DNA of 64,000 bases from positions 3,686,501 to 3,750,500 of the forward strand of contig NZ_CP080269.1 in assembly GCF_019431355.1 (NCBI RefSeq). The letters run 5' to 3'. The translations under genes were made by a program, and so were the position numbers. Positions 18,885-30,107 of the stretch are shown piece after piece. Source of the DNA: Paenibacillus sp. R14(2021) (lineage in GTDB: Bacteria; Bacillota; Bacilli; Paenibacillales; Paenibacillaceae). The stretch's first letter is position 1. Each line of letters starts with the position of its first letter. Under the pieces are notes generated by a model. That model worked only from the letters and a program-made list of their open reading frames with translations, ran no database searches and had not been told where the DNA came from.

Positions 18885-19283
18885 TTAGCCCTGTTTCACA
18901 GCAAGACGATTCAATGCACGCTGCAGCGCAAGCTCTGCGCGCAGTTGATCGTAATCGTCCTTCTTGCCGCTCAAGCGCTGCTCTGCACGCTGTTTCGCTG
19001 ATTCTGCGCGAGCGATGTCGATATCGCCAGGCAGTTCAGCGCTCTCCGCAAGGATAACCACTTTATCCTTACGAATTTCAAGAAATCCTCCGCCTACGGC
19101 GATGGTTTCTTGCGCGTTCCCTTTCTTAATCGAAACGGGAGCAATCTTCAAAGGCGTGACCATTGGAATATGATTGGGCAGAATGCCCATCTCTCCTTCA
19201 GAACCTTTGACGACAATCATATTTACATCCTCAGCATAAACCTTACGCTCAGGCGTTACGATTTCCAATAAAAAGGAGCTCAT
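18885..19283 (-). CDS. atpC: F1Fo ATP synthase epsilon subunit
   Basis: A 132-residue F1 stalk subunit. The beta-sandwich domain shows VKGSEGEMGILPNHIPMVT and VGGGFLEI, and the C-terminal two helices (about 88-132) include ALNRLAVKQG. It is the last gene of the operon, 59 nt after atpD and directly before a strong terminator. Length and pattern are normal. The subunit couples rotation and can inhibit ATP hydrolysis. Confidence 0.97.
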   Translation of the reverse strand: MSSFLLEIVTPERKVYAEDVNMIVVKGSEGEMGILPNHIPMVTPLKIAPVSIKKGNAQETIAVGGGFLEIRKDKVVILAESAELPGDIDIARAESAKQRAEQRLSGKKDDYDQLRAELALQRALNRLAVKQG

Positions 19284-19342
19284 GATCTTACCCTCCCAAT
19301 GCGCTTAGCAAACGAAAGCGCAACTTCATATGCATCCGCGAA

Positions 19343-20761
<1,419 letters not shown>

Positions 20762-20777
20762 TCATGTACCTCCTAAA

Positions 20778-20924
20778 AGCTTTCCAGAGGAAAGGTGACT
20801 CCGGAAGCGTAGACTTGTAAGCTTTCCGGAGGAAAGCTGACCCCGGAAGCGATACTTAGTTTTCCGGAGAAGAACTTCTCCGGAAGCATTTATTTAAGCG
20901 GTCCGGAGCAAGATTACTCCGGAC
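20778..20924 (-). repeat. Four tandem stem-loops and a direct repeat between atpG and atpD
   Basis: Two 32-bp copies (20778-20809 and 20820-20851, 3 mismatches) each contain CTTTCC/GGAAAG inverted arms. They are followed by a perfect 11-bp-arm palindrome at 20862-20885 (TTCCGGAGAAG and its complement) and by GTCCGGAG/CTCCGGAC at 20901-20924 with an 8-nt loop. All share a CCGGA core. None has a T-run, so they look like mRNA-processing or stability elements, not terminators. Confidence 0.85.
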
Positions 20925-20942
20925 ACTTGTTTGTTATACCCC

Positions 20943-21803
20943 TTATGCCTGCGCGTTTGCTCCGCCGACGATCTCTGCGATTTCTTGCGTGATTGCCGCT
21001 TGCCGCGCACGGTTGTACGTCAACGTCAAGCCAGCGATCATCTTCGTCGCGTTCTTCGTTGCATTGCCCATCGCAGTCATACGAGCGCCGAACTCACTCG
21101 CTTTACCTTCCAATACCGCGCTGTAAATAACCGTCTCCGCGTATTTGGGAAGTAGAACGTCGAGCACCTTCTCAGGTGACGGCTCGTATTCATAGCTTGC
21201 CTTCGCGCCTGTAAATTGCGACTGATCCAGTGGAAGCAGCTGCTTAATGACAGGAACCTGGGTAATTGCATTATAGAATTGGTTGTATACGAGGTTCAAC
21301 TCATCGTATTTGCCTGCTTCAAATCCTTTGACAGCTGCTGCCGCAAGCGATTTGATATCGGCAAATTTCGGCGAGTCGGACAATCCGGTTACTTCGTCCG
21401 CCAAGGTGATCCCTCTGCGCTTGAAGTAGTCGCGGCCTTTGCGTCCGATAACAAAAACATCGTATTCCGCAGGAGACTTATGCTTCTCTTGAAGCGTCAC
21501 CCACACTTTACGCAGCACGTTCGCATTATAACCGCCTGCCAAACCACGATCTGAAGTCACGACCAGATAGGCCGTACGCTTAATTTCGCGGCTTTGCAGC
21601 ATCGGATGCTTAATCGCGCCTCCGCCCGAAGCAATGCTCGCTACGACTTCTTTGATCTTGTCGGTATAGGGACGGGATGCTACAGCCGCGTCTTGTGCTC
21701 TTTTGAGCTTAGCGGATGCAACCATCTCCATAGCCTTCGTAATCTGTTTCGTATTCTGCTTGCTCTTGATCGAGCGTTTAATTTCGCGCATACCTTTAGC
21801 CAT
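20943..21803 (-). CDS. atpG: F1Fo ATP synthase gamma subunit
   Basis: A 286-residue central rotor-stalk subunit. The N-terminal helix MREIKRSIKSKQNTKQITKA and the C-terminal helix ARMTAMGNATKNATKMI with ITQEIAEIVGGANA are the conserved coiled-coil parts, and VTSDRGLAGGYNANV sits in the central domain. It is preceded by a 126-nt gap after atpA that holds two stem-loops. Nothing is unusual in the protein. Confidence 0.97.
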   Translation of the reverse strand: MAKGMREIKRSIKSKQNTKQITKAMEMVASAKLKRAQDAAVASRPYTDKIKEVVASIASGGGAIKHPMLQSREIKRTAYLVVTSDRGLAGGYNANVLRKVWVTLQEKHKSPAEYDVFVIGRKGRDYFKRRGITLADEVTGLSDSPKFADIKSLAAAAVKGFEAGKYDELNLVYNQFYNAITQVPVIKQLLPLDQSQFTGAKASYEYEPSPEKVLDVLLPKYAETVIYSAVLEGKASEFGARMTAMGNATKNATKMIAGLTLTYNRARQAAITQEIAEIVGGANAQA

Positions 21804-21833
21804 TCGTTGTCACCACCTTATTACCGACCACTT

Positions 21834-21913
21834 GGTGTCGCAAGCGACACCCTTGGCCAGTTCTATTCCACGCTATTTCTCGAACCGCGCGCAGCGCACT
21901 GCATGCGGTTCGA
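21834..21913 (-). repeat. Two stem-loops between atpA and atpG
   Basis: GGTGTCG/CGACACC arms at 21834-21851 close a 4-nt loop, and TCGAACCGC/GCGGTTCGA arms at 21880-21913 close a 16-nt loop. Neither is followed by a T-run on the minus strand. As in the atpG-atpD gap they probably tune mRNA stability or translation. Confidence 0.7.
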
Positions 21914-21929
21914 AGGTTGAAGAAATGGT

Positions 21930-23450
<1,521 letters not shown>

Positions 23451-23460
23451 TCACCCCTAT

Positions 23461-24009
23461 CTACAATGCTTGAGTTTTCAATGCTTGTTCCAATCGAGCA
23501 AGCTTGCCGGAGAGGCTGCCGTCATAGAGACGATCGCCGATACGCACTTGTACGCCGCCGAGCAGAGCTGGTTCAACGATTTGTTTCGCGATAATGCGTT
23601 TGCCGACCATCGTGCCGAATTGCGCTGCCACTTTGGACAGCTCTTCCGCGGACAACGATTTGGCTGTATATATGGTAGCGTGTGCCTGACCCAGCGCATC
23701 CCCCGCTACTTTCGTATAAGCTTCATACACATCCTCGAGCGCGCCTTGACGGCCGCGAACGATAAGAAGTTCCACCGTATTCAGAACCATAACGGACACT
23801 TTGTCGGATAGAGCACCTTTAATAATGGCGATCTTCTTGCTGACCTCGACGTTTGGCAGTTCCAGGAACTTACGGATTTGTGCATCCCCGGACAAAGCGT
23901 CAACGACGATCTTGAGCTGTTTCTCAACATCAGCGACCGCATTATTGCTTTGTGCCAGTTCGAACAGCGCTTTAGCGTAGCGTTTAGCTACGACGCTCTC
24001 GCGGCTCAT
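23461..24009 (-). CDS. atpH: F1Fo ATP synthase delta subunit
   Basis: A 182-residue peripheral-stalk subunit that fixes F1 to the b subunits. It shows VAKRYAKALFELAQ at the N-terminus and the C-terminal signature PALLGGVQVRIGDRLYDGSL. Its ATG overlaps the atpF stop by 4 bp (ATGA). Length and order are standard. Confidence 0.96.
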   Translation of the reverse strand: MSRESVVAKRYAKALFELAQSNNAVADVEKQLKIVVDALSGDAQIRKFLELPNVEVSKKIAIIKGALSDKVSVMVLNTVELLIVRGRQGALEDVYEAYTKVAGDALGQAHATIYTAKSLSAEELSKVAAQFGTMVGKRIIAKQIVEPALLGGVQVRIGDRLYDGSLSGKLARLEQALKTQAL

Positions 24010-24488
24010 TTGCTTCCAACCTCATTCAAGTATTGGTTAACGAGCTGCTCCTGCGATTGATCATCGATTTGTTTCTCGATAATTTTGGAAGCAATCATGA
24101 CGGACATGCCGCTGACTTGACCGCGAAGTGCGGCAATTGCTTTGTTTTTCTCGCTCTCGATATCCTTGACTGCGTCGTCTTTCAGACGGCTGGCCTCGGA
24201 TTTAGCAGTTTGTACGATTTCGTCCGCTTGCTTCGAGCTCGTTTGTTTCGCCTGCTCGATAATGTCATACGCGTCTTTGCGCGCTTGTTGCAACGTTTGT
24301 TTCTGCTCTTCGTACTGCTGCTCCGCTTGTTTGCGGCTGTTCTCCGCGTTCTCAAGCTGTTCTTTTACGAACTGCTTACGCTGCTCCATGATGGAGAAGA
24401 GCGGGCCGAAAGCGTAACGGCTAAGCAACCAGTACAGAATGCCGAAAGAAATCAGTTGGATGAAAAAATTGGACCATACGATATCCAA
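24006..24488 (-). CDS. atpF: F1Fo ATP synthase b subunit
   Basis: A 160-residue peripheral-stalk subunit with one N-terminal membrane helix (about residues 5-25) and a long charged coiled coil rich in Gln, Lys, Glu and Ala. The start codon is TTG at 24488, with AAAGGAG 9 nt upstream; no better start is available. It lies between atpE and atpH in the usual order. Confidence 0.95.
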   Translation of the reverse strand: MDIVWSNFFIQLISFGILYWLLSRYAFGPLFSIMEQRKQFVKEQLENAENSRKQAEQQYEEQKQTLQQARKDAYDIIEQAKQTSSKQADEIVQTAKSEASRLKDDAVKDIESEKNKAIAALRGQVSGMSVMIASKIIEKQIDDQSQEQLVNQYLNEVGSK

Positions 24489-24593
24489 CGTACGTCACTC
24501 CTTTCCATGGATTAGCCGATCTCCGATAGGGGAAACAGGCAAAAGGAAGGCGCGGAGGCATATGGCACTCCCCGCCGCATTGCGATAATATGC

Positions 24594-24839
<246 letters not shown>

Positions 24840-24888
24840 TTAGAAAATAGTTTATTTTTTCCTACTGATTAGCAGGTTTGTTACTGTG

Positions 24889-25641
24889 TTAATGTTCTTC
24901 GTGGACGATAGCCTGCGACATGTACACCATGGTTAGCATAACGAATACGAAGGATTGAATAGCGCCTACGAAAATACTAAAGCCTTGCCATACGATCAGA
25001 GCTGGAATACCAAACCAACCCATGCCCATGATAACAGAGATCATGACCTCGCCTGCGAAAATGTTACCATAGAGACGAAGAGAGAGGGACAATGGCTTCG
25101 CGACCTCTTTGATCAAATTCAGCGGGAAGAATGCAATGTATGGTTCGAAATAGTGTTTGAGGTAATGTTTGCGGTTGCGACGCAAGCCCTCAATATGCGT
25201 CAGAACGATAACGATTGCCATGAGCGCACCGGACACAGCGACATCCGCCGTAGGTGATTTCCACCAGGAGATGTGTGCTTCATCCTTACCGCCCAAATCA
25301 AGTTCCATGCCCCAGAATGTAGCGCCGTGATGCGCTTCCGTTACGATACCGAAAGGCAAGCCCAGCAAGTTGGCTACGAACAGGTACATGATCAGCGCGA
25401 TGCCGAGCGTCAAGTAAGGACGACCTTTCTTGAGATCCATCGTCGTGCCGATGATATTGATAACGAATTCAATGACCCACTCCAAAAAGTTTTGCATTTT
25501 GGTCGGGTTCGTTACCGACGCACCCCGCACTGCCAATCTTGCAAGAATCAGTACGATAATGCTGGTGACAACAATCATGAAAATTGCAGCCAGGTCAAAG
25601 CGAATGCCGCCCAGATGCACTTCAGGAAAAATATGCTCCAT
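24889..25641 (-). CDS. atpB: F1Fo ATP synthase a subunit
   Basis: A 250-residue membrane subunit forming the proton half-channels. The essential arginine lies in LSLSLRLYGNIFAGE (about residues 189-203), and IKEVAKPLSLS precedes it. The ATG directly follows the atpI stop (TAAATG), with GGGGTG upstream. The length is normal for Gram-positive a subunits. Confidence 0.96.
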   Translation of the reverse strand: MEHIFPEVHLGGIRFDLAAIFMIVVTSIIVLILARLAVRGASVTNPTKMQNFLEWVIEFVINIIGTTMDLKKGRPYLTLGIALIMYLFVANLLGLPFGIVTEAHHGATFWGMELDLGGKDEAHISWWKSPTADVAVSGALMAIVIVLTHIEGLRRNRKHYLKHYFEPYIAFFPLNLIKEVAKPLSLSLRLYGNIFAGEVMISVIMGMGWFGIPALIVWQGFSIFVGAIQSFVFVMLTMVYMSQAIVHEEH

Positions 25642-26055
25642 TTAGTTGTTTTCACCCCTTTCATCGGAAGAATGCCTTGCTGCCGATCTACTCATGGAAC
25701 GAAATCCCAGTATGAGTGTTGCCAATTGAGCAACAAATAATCCTGCGACCGCGCCGTAGAGATTGTAAGAAAGATACTCGGTAGCAATCACTACCGCGAG
25801 CAGCGCGATACATGCGCGCGTCAGAAATCCAAGATTGTTTCGCTTGGAGCTCTGCGCAGCAGCAGCTTTCGCACCGATTCGTTGTACTTTCCATGAAAGA
25901 TGGAAGGCGTTTACAAGACTTGCCGCAGCGCCGAGAATCAATCCGCCAAAAAGCGGTTTGTACTCCGGAAGAAGGGCCCATCCAACAAAACATGCGGACA
26001 AAAAAAAGAACGTAATACGCTTAACCGTTCGAAGGTGGCTCGGCAAATCTTTCAT
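25642..26055 (-). CDS. atpI: ATP synthase subunit I
   Basis: A 137-residue protein with four hydrophobic segments, of the AtpI/UncI type that assists c-ring assembly. The pattern GGLILGAAASLVNAFHLSWKV (about residues 38-58) is typical of Bacillales AtpI. It overlaps the preceding atpZ-like gene by 4 bp and is directly followed by atpB. The identification rests on position, size and membrane pattern, since the family is weakly conserved. Confidence 0.85.
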   Translation of the reverse strand: MKDLPSHLRTVKRITFFFLSACFVGWALLPEYKPLFGGLILGAAASLVNAFHLSWKVQRIGAKAAAAQSSKRNNLGFLTRACIALLAVVIATEYLSYNLYGAVAGLFVAQLATLILGFRSMSRSAARHSSDERGENN

Positions 26056-26321
26056 GCTTTTGTTTTGCCCCCTGTAAACGTTCGAATCAGTAGTATGGCA
26101 ATGACTGCCGCGATGATAAAGCCTGCGGCCATGCCAATGATAGCACCATACTCAGTACCTTGCGCACGGTCAATCTTCGAGCCGATCCAGTAGCCCAGAC
26201 CGAGACATACGCCGATTGTACCGCCGACGGAGCCGATAAGGCCCATGGCCCGCCAAGGATTGTCGCCAAGGCTGTCGTTCCCCGTATTGCGATTGTTGTC
26301 GTTATGGGATGAATTCATCAC
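26052..26321 (-). CDS. AtpZ/AtpI-family membrane protein
   Basis: An 89-residue protein with a polar Asn/Asp-rich start, then two membrane helices: LIGSVGGTIGVCLGLGYWIG and AIIGMAAGFIIAAVIAILLI. The glycine-rich helix with GYWIGSKID is typical of AtpZ-like proteins encoded upstream of atpI, which are linked to Mg2+ handling or c-ring assembly. It is the first gene of the atp operon. Two adjacent ATG codons are possible starts; GGAG is 9 nt before the first. Confidence 0.85.
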   Translation of the reverse strand: MMNSSHNDNNRNTGNDSLGDNPWRAMGLIGSVGGTIGVCLGLGYWIGSKIDRAQGTEYGAIIGMAAGFIIAAVIAILLIRTFTGGKTKA

Positions 26322-26344
26322 GAATCACTCCAAAACTCTTATTT

Positions 26345-26374
26345 ATTTTAGCCAAGCTGGTTCCTATTTGTCAA
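26345..26374 (-). promoter_or_regulatory. Sigma-A promoter of the atp operon
   Basis: A perfect TTGACA (26369-26374) is 18 nt from TAAAAT (26345-26350) on the minus strand, about 25 nt upstream of the first gene. No operator-like repeat overlaps it. Confidence 0.8.
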
Positions 26375-26443
26375 TTGATATAAATTCAAACATTTAGTGA
26401 ACAGATGGCCCAAAACCCTTGATTTACCTAGGTTTTTCGAGGT

Positions 26444-26475
26444 CTACAACCGTACAGTAGCACTGTATGCTGTAG
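26444..26475 (-). terminator. Stem-loop after wecB, possible weak terminator
   Basis: Arms CTACA/TGTAG enclose a perfect TACAGT/ACTGTA stem with a 3-nt loop. No T-run follows on the minus strand, only a short T-poor stretch, so termination would be partial. It separates wecB from the atp promoter. Confidence 0.45.
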
Positions 26476-26507
26476 CCTTCTCAGTGATACCAGTCTATTG
26501 GGGCAAC

Positions 26508-27656
26508 CTATGAACGTTGTGTGAACGAAATAGGGCGCTCGGCGCGTCTTCCAAAATGATGCAGGATCGCCTGGACGATTCGTACCGAGGCTTGACCATC
26601 GCCATAAGGATTGGCGGCTTGACTCATCCGCGCATACAGCTGCGGGTCCGACAGCAAAGCGTGCGCCCTGTCGTATACGACGGCTTCATCCGTGCCGACT
26701 AGCTCCAGCGTTCCCGCTTCAATGCCCTCTGGGCGCTCGGTCGTATCGCGAAGCACAAGCGTCGGCAAACCGAACGACGGCGCTTCTTCCTGGATACCCC
26801 CAGAATCGGTCATGATCATATACGTATGGGGGAAGAAGTTATGCATCTCGAAGACATCAAGCGGTTCAATCAGCTTAATGCGCGGGTGATTGCCGAGAAT
26901 TTCGTTCGCCGGCTCGCGCACCGCCGGGTTAGGATGCACGGCATAGACGATGACCACATCCTCGAATTCGTCCGCAATTCGTTTGACAGCGCGGAAAATA
27001 TTGCGATGCGGCTCGCCCAATGCTTCGCGGCGGTGTGCCGTCATGAGAATCATCCGTTTGCCCGCAGCCCACTCGATGACGGGGTGAGTGAAGGAAGAGT
27101 CGACCGTATACTGAAACACGTCGGTCGCCGTGTTGCCGGTAATGTAGATAGCCGATTCCGGTTTGTTCTCCTTGCGCAGATTATCCGCTGATTTATCCGT
27201 CGGGGCAAAGTGAACGTCAGACAGCACGCCTGCCAGCTGACGGTTCATTTCCTCCGGGTACGGGGACATTTTGTTCCAGGTGCGGAGTCCGGCCTCGACG
27301 TGGCCCACTTGAATTTGCTGCACGAAGGACGCGTAGCTCGCAAGGAACGTCGTCTGCGTATCGCCGTGAACGAGCACGATATCCGGCTTGGATTCGCGAA
27401 GCACCGGCTCCAGCCCTTCCAGCACGCGAACGGTCGTTTCCGTCAGCGTTTGACGGTCCTTCATGACGTTCAGATCGTAATCGGGCGTGATTTTGAAGAA
27501 ATCGAGAACTTGGTCCAGCATTTGGCGATGCTGAGCCGTTACGCAAACAACGGATTCGATCTCGTCGGGATGCTTTTGCAGCTCGAGCACGAGCGGAGCC
27601 ATCTTCACCGCTTCCGGCCTCGTGCCGAAAATCGTCATTACTTTCAATTTAGCCAA
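26508..27656 (-). CDS. wecB: UDP-N-acetylglucosamine 2-epimerase (non-hydrolysing)
   Basis: A 382-residue cytosolic enzyme interconverting UDP-GlcNAc and UDP-ManNAc, which feeds wall teichoic acid linkage units and surface glycans. Visible are MTIFGTRPEAVKMAPLV, VHGDTQTTFLASYASF, HVEAGLRTWNKMSPYPEEMN, MTAHRREALGEP and MTDSGGIQEEAPSFGLPTL. I choose TTG 27656 as start because GGAG is 8 nt upstream; an in-frame GTG lies at 27665. It follows upp by 14 nt and probably shares its transcript. Confidence 0.95.
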   Translation of the reverse strand: MAKLKVMTIFGTRPEAVKMAPLVLELQKHPDEIESVVCVTAQHRQMLDQVLDFFKITPDYDLNVMKDRQTLTETTVRVLEGLEPVLRESKPDIVLVHGDTQTTFLASYASFVQQIQVGHVEAGLRTWNKMSPYPEEMNRQLAGVLSDVHFAPTDKSADNLRKENKPESAIYITGNTATDVFQYTVDSSFTHPVIEWAAGKRMILMTAHRREALGEPHRNIFRAVKRIADEFEDVVIVYAVHPNPAVREPANEILGNHPRIKLIEPLDVFEMHNFFPHTYMIMTDSGGIQEEAPSFGLPTLVLRDTTERPEGIEAGTLELVGTDEAVVYDRAHALLSDPQLYARMSQAANPYGDGQASVRIVQAILHHFGRRAERPISFTQRS

Positions 27657-27670
27657 TGGGCTCACTCCTA

Positions 27671-28300
27671 TTATTTGGTTCCGAACATGCGGTCGCCGGC
27701 ATCGCCGAGACCCGGTACGATGTAGCCGTGATCATTGAGGTGACTGTCCATCGCAGCCAAATAAATGTCCACGTCGGGATGTGCTTGCTGAACGGCTTCC
27801 ACGCCTTCCGGCGCCGCGATGAGGCACATCAGCTTGATTTGAGCGCAGCCGCGCGACTTGAGCGCCGCAATAGCCGCAATGGCGGAACCGCCGGTTGCCA
27901 GCATGGGATCGACAACGATGAGCATGCGCTCGGTCGCGTCGGAAGGCAAATTCACGTAATACTCGACAGGCTGCAGCGTCTGCGGGTCGCGGAACAAGCC
28001 GATATGACCGACTTTCGCAGCCGGAATCAGCTTCAGCATCCCTTCAACCATGCCAAGGCCTGCGCGCAGAATCGGTATGACGCCCAGCATGCGGCCCGAG
28101 ATGACATTGCTCGACGCTTCAACGATCGGTGTCGTTACCGAAATCGTCTCAAGCGGCAAATCCCTCGTGATTTCATACGCCATCATGGTCGCGATTTCAT
28201 CGACGAGCTCGCGGAAATCTTTTGTTTTGGTATCCTTGTTGCGAATAAACGTCAGCTTATGCTGGATGAGCGGATGGTCGCAAATTGTAAGAGTGCCCAT
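27671..28300 (-). CDS. upp: Uracil phosphoribosyltransferase
   Basis: A 209-residue cytosolic pyrimidine salvage enzyme making UMP from uracil and PRPP. It begins [20 protein letters not shown], the family start, and has [14 protein letters not shown] (the PRPP loop) and [18 protein letters not shown] at the C-terminus. Longer in-frame starts upstream would place the AGGAGG site inside the coding sequence, so ATG 28300 is preferred although the spacing is 12 nt. It lies beside wecB and near atp, as in related genomes. Confidence 0.95.
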   Translation of the reverse strand: MGTLTICDHPLIQHKLTFIRNKDTKTKDFRELVDEIATMMAYEITRDLPLETISVTTPIVEASSNVISGRMLGVIPILRAGLGMVEGMLKLIPAAKVGHIGLFRDPQTLQPVEYYVNLPSDATERMLIVVDPMLATGGSAIAAIAALKSRGCAQIKLMCLIAAPEGVEAVQQAHPDVDIYLAAMDSHLNDHGYIVPGLGDAGDRMFGTK

Positions 28301-28344
28301 TATATAATTCATCCTCCTGGAGAGCTTCTTCAACTGACTATTAT

Positions 28345-28350
28345 AGCATC
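28345..28350 (-). promoter_or_regulatory. Candidate -10 box upstream of upp
   Basis: The minus strand carries a perfect TATAAT about 35-40 nt upstream of the upp ribosome site. A convincing -35 box is not visible. The gap 28334-28499 holds nothing else I recognise. Confidence 0.4.
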
Positions 28351-28499
28351 CGGCGGCCCAATGTGCACCTCATGCACATGAAAACAAAAAACCTACGCAA
28401 AGTATGCCCGAAAGCATCGATTTCTTGCATCTTCGAATGCCGTCCGAATGCGCTCTTCCAGTACGAACGAGCACCAGGACACCGCTTGCCGCGCCTCGG

Positions 28500-29561
28500 T
28501 TAAGAAGCTTCTTCGTCCCTCAGAGGAATTTCGTTAAGGTGGAATAATTGCAGCATCACATCTACGAGCTTCGGATCAAAATGAATGCCCCGCTGCCTCT
28601 GTACCTCGCTGATCGCTTCGTCAGGTGACCAGGCCTTCTTGTACGGCCGCTCATGCGTCAGCGCGTCAAAGAAATCGGCAAGCGCCACAATCCGCGCCTC
28701 GATTGGAATTTCCTCGGCCTTCAGCCCCCGCGGGTAGCCGGAACCGTCCCACTTCTCGTGATGGGATTCCGCAATGATGCCGGCGAGCTTCAATACCGCA
28801 AACGCGCTGCCCTCCAAGATGCTCGCACCGATCTTGGTGTGGGTCTTCATGTATTCGAACTCCTCCGGCTCGAACCGGCCCGGCTTGAGCAAGATTTCGT
28901 CGGAGATGCCGATTTTGCCGATGTCGTGAAGGGGCGCCGCCATCTCGATCAATTGAATTCTATGGTCGGAAAACCCGAGACGGGCCGCGATCAGACCCGA
29001 CAGCTTGCCTACACGCTGCGTATGCTGTCCCGTCATATCATCGCGGTACTCCGCGGCCCGCCCGAGCAGCTGAAGAATCTCGAGCTTCGCCTGCTCCAGC
29101 TCTTCCGTGCGCTCGCGCACGCGCGCTTCCAGCATGTTGTTGTGCTGCTGCAGCTGCAGGTGCAGATGCCGCGTTCGCAGTAAATTGTTCATACGAAGCA
29201 CGACTTCCGTCCGATCGTACGGCTTCGTCAAGAAATCGTTAACGCCCGCCTGCAGTCCATGCTGCTTGGCTTCAGGCGTAATATCCGCCGTCAGCATCAG
29301 AACAGGCAGATACTGCTCCTCCCCCATCTGCTCGCGAATGAGCTTCAATGCCTCCAAGCCGTCCATTCCCGGCATATGTAAATCCAGCAGCACGATATCC
29401 GGAGCGATCGTCGAGAGCAGCTGCTGGATTTCATGCGGATCCATCGTGCTGTGGATATGCCGGAAGCCCGCGCGTTTCAAGATGCGCTCCAAGAGACTGA
29501 TATTGTATTCCTGATCGTCCACGATCAGTACGTTTGCGAGCTTCGGATCAAAAGCATCCAT
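28500..29561 (-). CDS. Response regulator with HD-GYP output domain
   Basis: A 353-residue protein: receiver domain (residues 8-128, phospho-Asp D60 in LLDLHMPGMDG, lysine in FLTKP), a coiled-coil linker (about 130-165) and an HD-GYP phosphodiesterase domain (170-340). The catalytic HD pair is at 212-213 (LHDIGKIGIS) and GYP at 275-277 (HHEKWDGSGYPRGL). The family hydrolyses cyclic di-GMP. The start ATG 29561 has GAGGTGA 5-6 nt upstream and removes 20 residues that have no ribosome site. It lies after a CheY-like regulator and an MHYT hybrid kinase on the same strand, which probably control it. Confidence 0.93.
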   Translation of the reverse strand: MDAFDPKLANVLIVDDQEYNISLLERILKRAGFRHIHSTMDPHEIQQLLSTIAPDIVLLDLHMPGMDGLEALKLIREQMGEEQYLPVLMLTADITPEAKQHGLQAGVNDFLTKPYDRTEVVLRMNNLLRTRHLHLQLQQHNNMLEARVRERTEELEQAKLEILQLLGRAAEYRDDMTGQHTQRVGKLSGLIAARLGFSDHRIQLIEMAAPLHDIGKIGISDEILLKPGRFEPEEFEYMKTHTKIGASILEGSAFAVLKLAGIIAESHHEKWDGSGYPRGLKAEEIPIEARIVALADFFDALTHERPYKKAWSPDEAISEVQRQRGIHFDPKLVDVMLQLFHLNEIPLRDEEAS

Positions 29562-29671
29562 TGGGTTCACCTCATCTATTATAGCCATCGCATTCTGTCT
29601 GTAAGGTAACTTTGACTCCATAACGCTTCAATCCTGCTTAATCCTGCATCCATTCACGGCTTTTCTTCTAT

Positions 29672-30040
29672 TCAGCGCTTCTCCAGCCAGACTTGTATCT
29701 TGCCGAGCAGCCGCTCCAAATCAATGGGCTTGGTGTCGAAATCATCGCATCCCGCATCGTAGGCCTTCTCCTTATCTCCAGTCATGGCATGAGCCGTCAA
29801 AGCGATGATGGGGATTTCCTTTGTTTCCGGCGTGCCCTTGAGCAGCCGGGAGGCTCCCCATCCGTCCAGAACGGGCAAGCTCATATCCATCAAGACGAGA
29901 TCCGGCCGTTCCTTAACCGCCATTTCGACGCCTTGCTTGCCGTCCTCGGCCGTCATGACGACAAATCCTTTGCGCGTCAGTCTCCTAGACAGCATATCGC
30001 GGTTCATTTCATTGTCTTCGACCAACAGTATAGTGTTCAT
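29672..30040 (-). CDS. Single-domain response regulator (CheY/DivK-like)
   Basis: A 122-residue receiver domain without output. The acidic pocket (LLVEDN), phospho-acceptor D52 in LMDMSLPVLDG, the threonine in ALTAHAM and the lysine in FDTKP are present. GAGGAGG lies upstream of the ATG. It sits 67 nt after the MHYT hybrid kinase gene and 110 nt before the HD-GYP regulator, so a phosphorelay role between them is likely but not proven by sequence. Confidence 0.93.
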   Translation of the reverse strand: MNTILLVEDNEMNRDMLSRRLTRKGFVVMTAEDGKQGVEMAVKERPDLVLMDMSLPVLDGWGASRLLKGTPETKEIPIIALTAHAMTGDKEKAYDAGCDDFDTKPIDLERLLGKIQVWLEKR

Positions 30041-30107
30041 CGGGTCAAGCCTCCTCTTCTCTTCTTGTAGGAATCAGTCGCGCCGCACCCGCTGAATGAT
30101 TCGGGCC

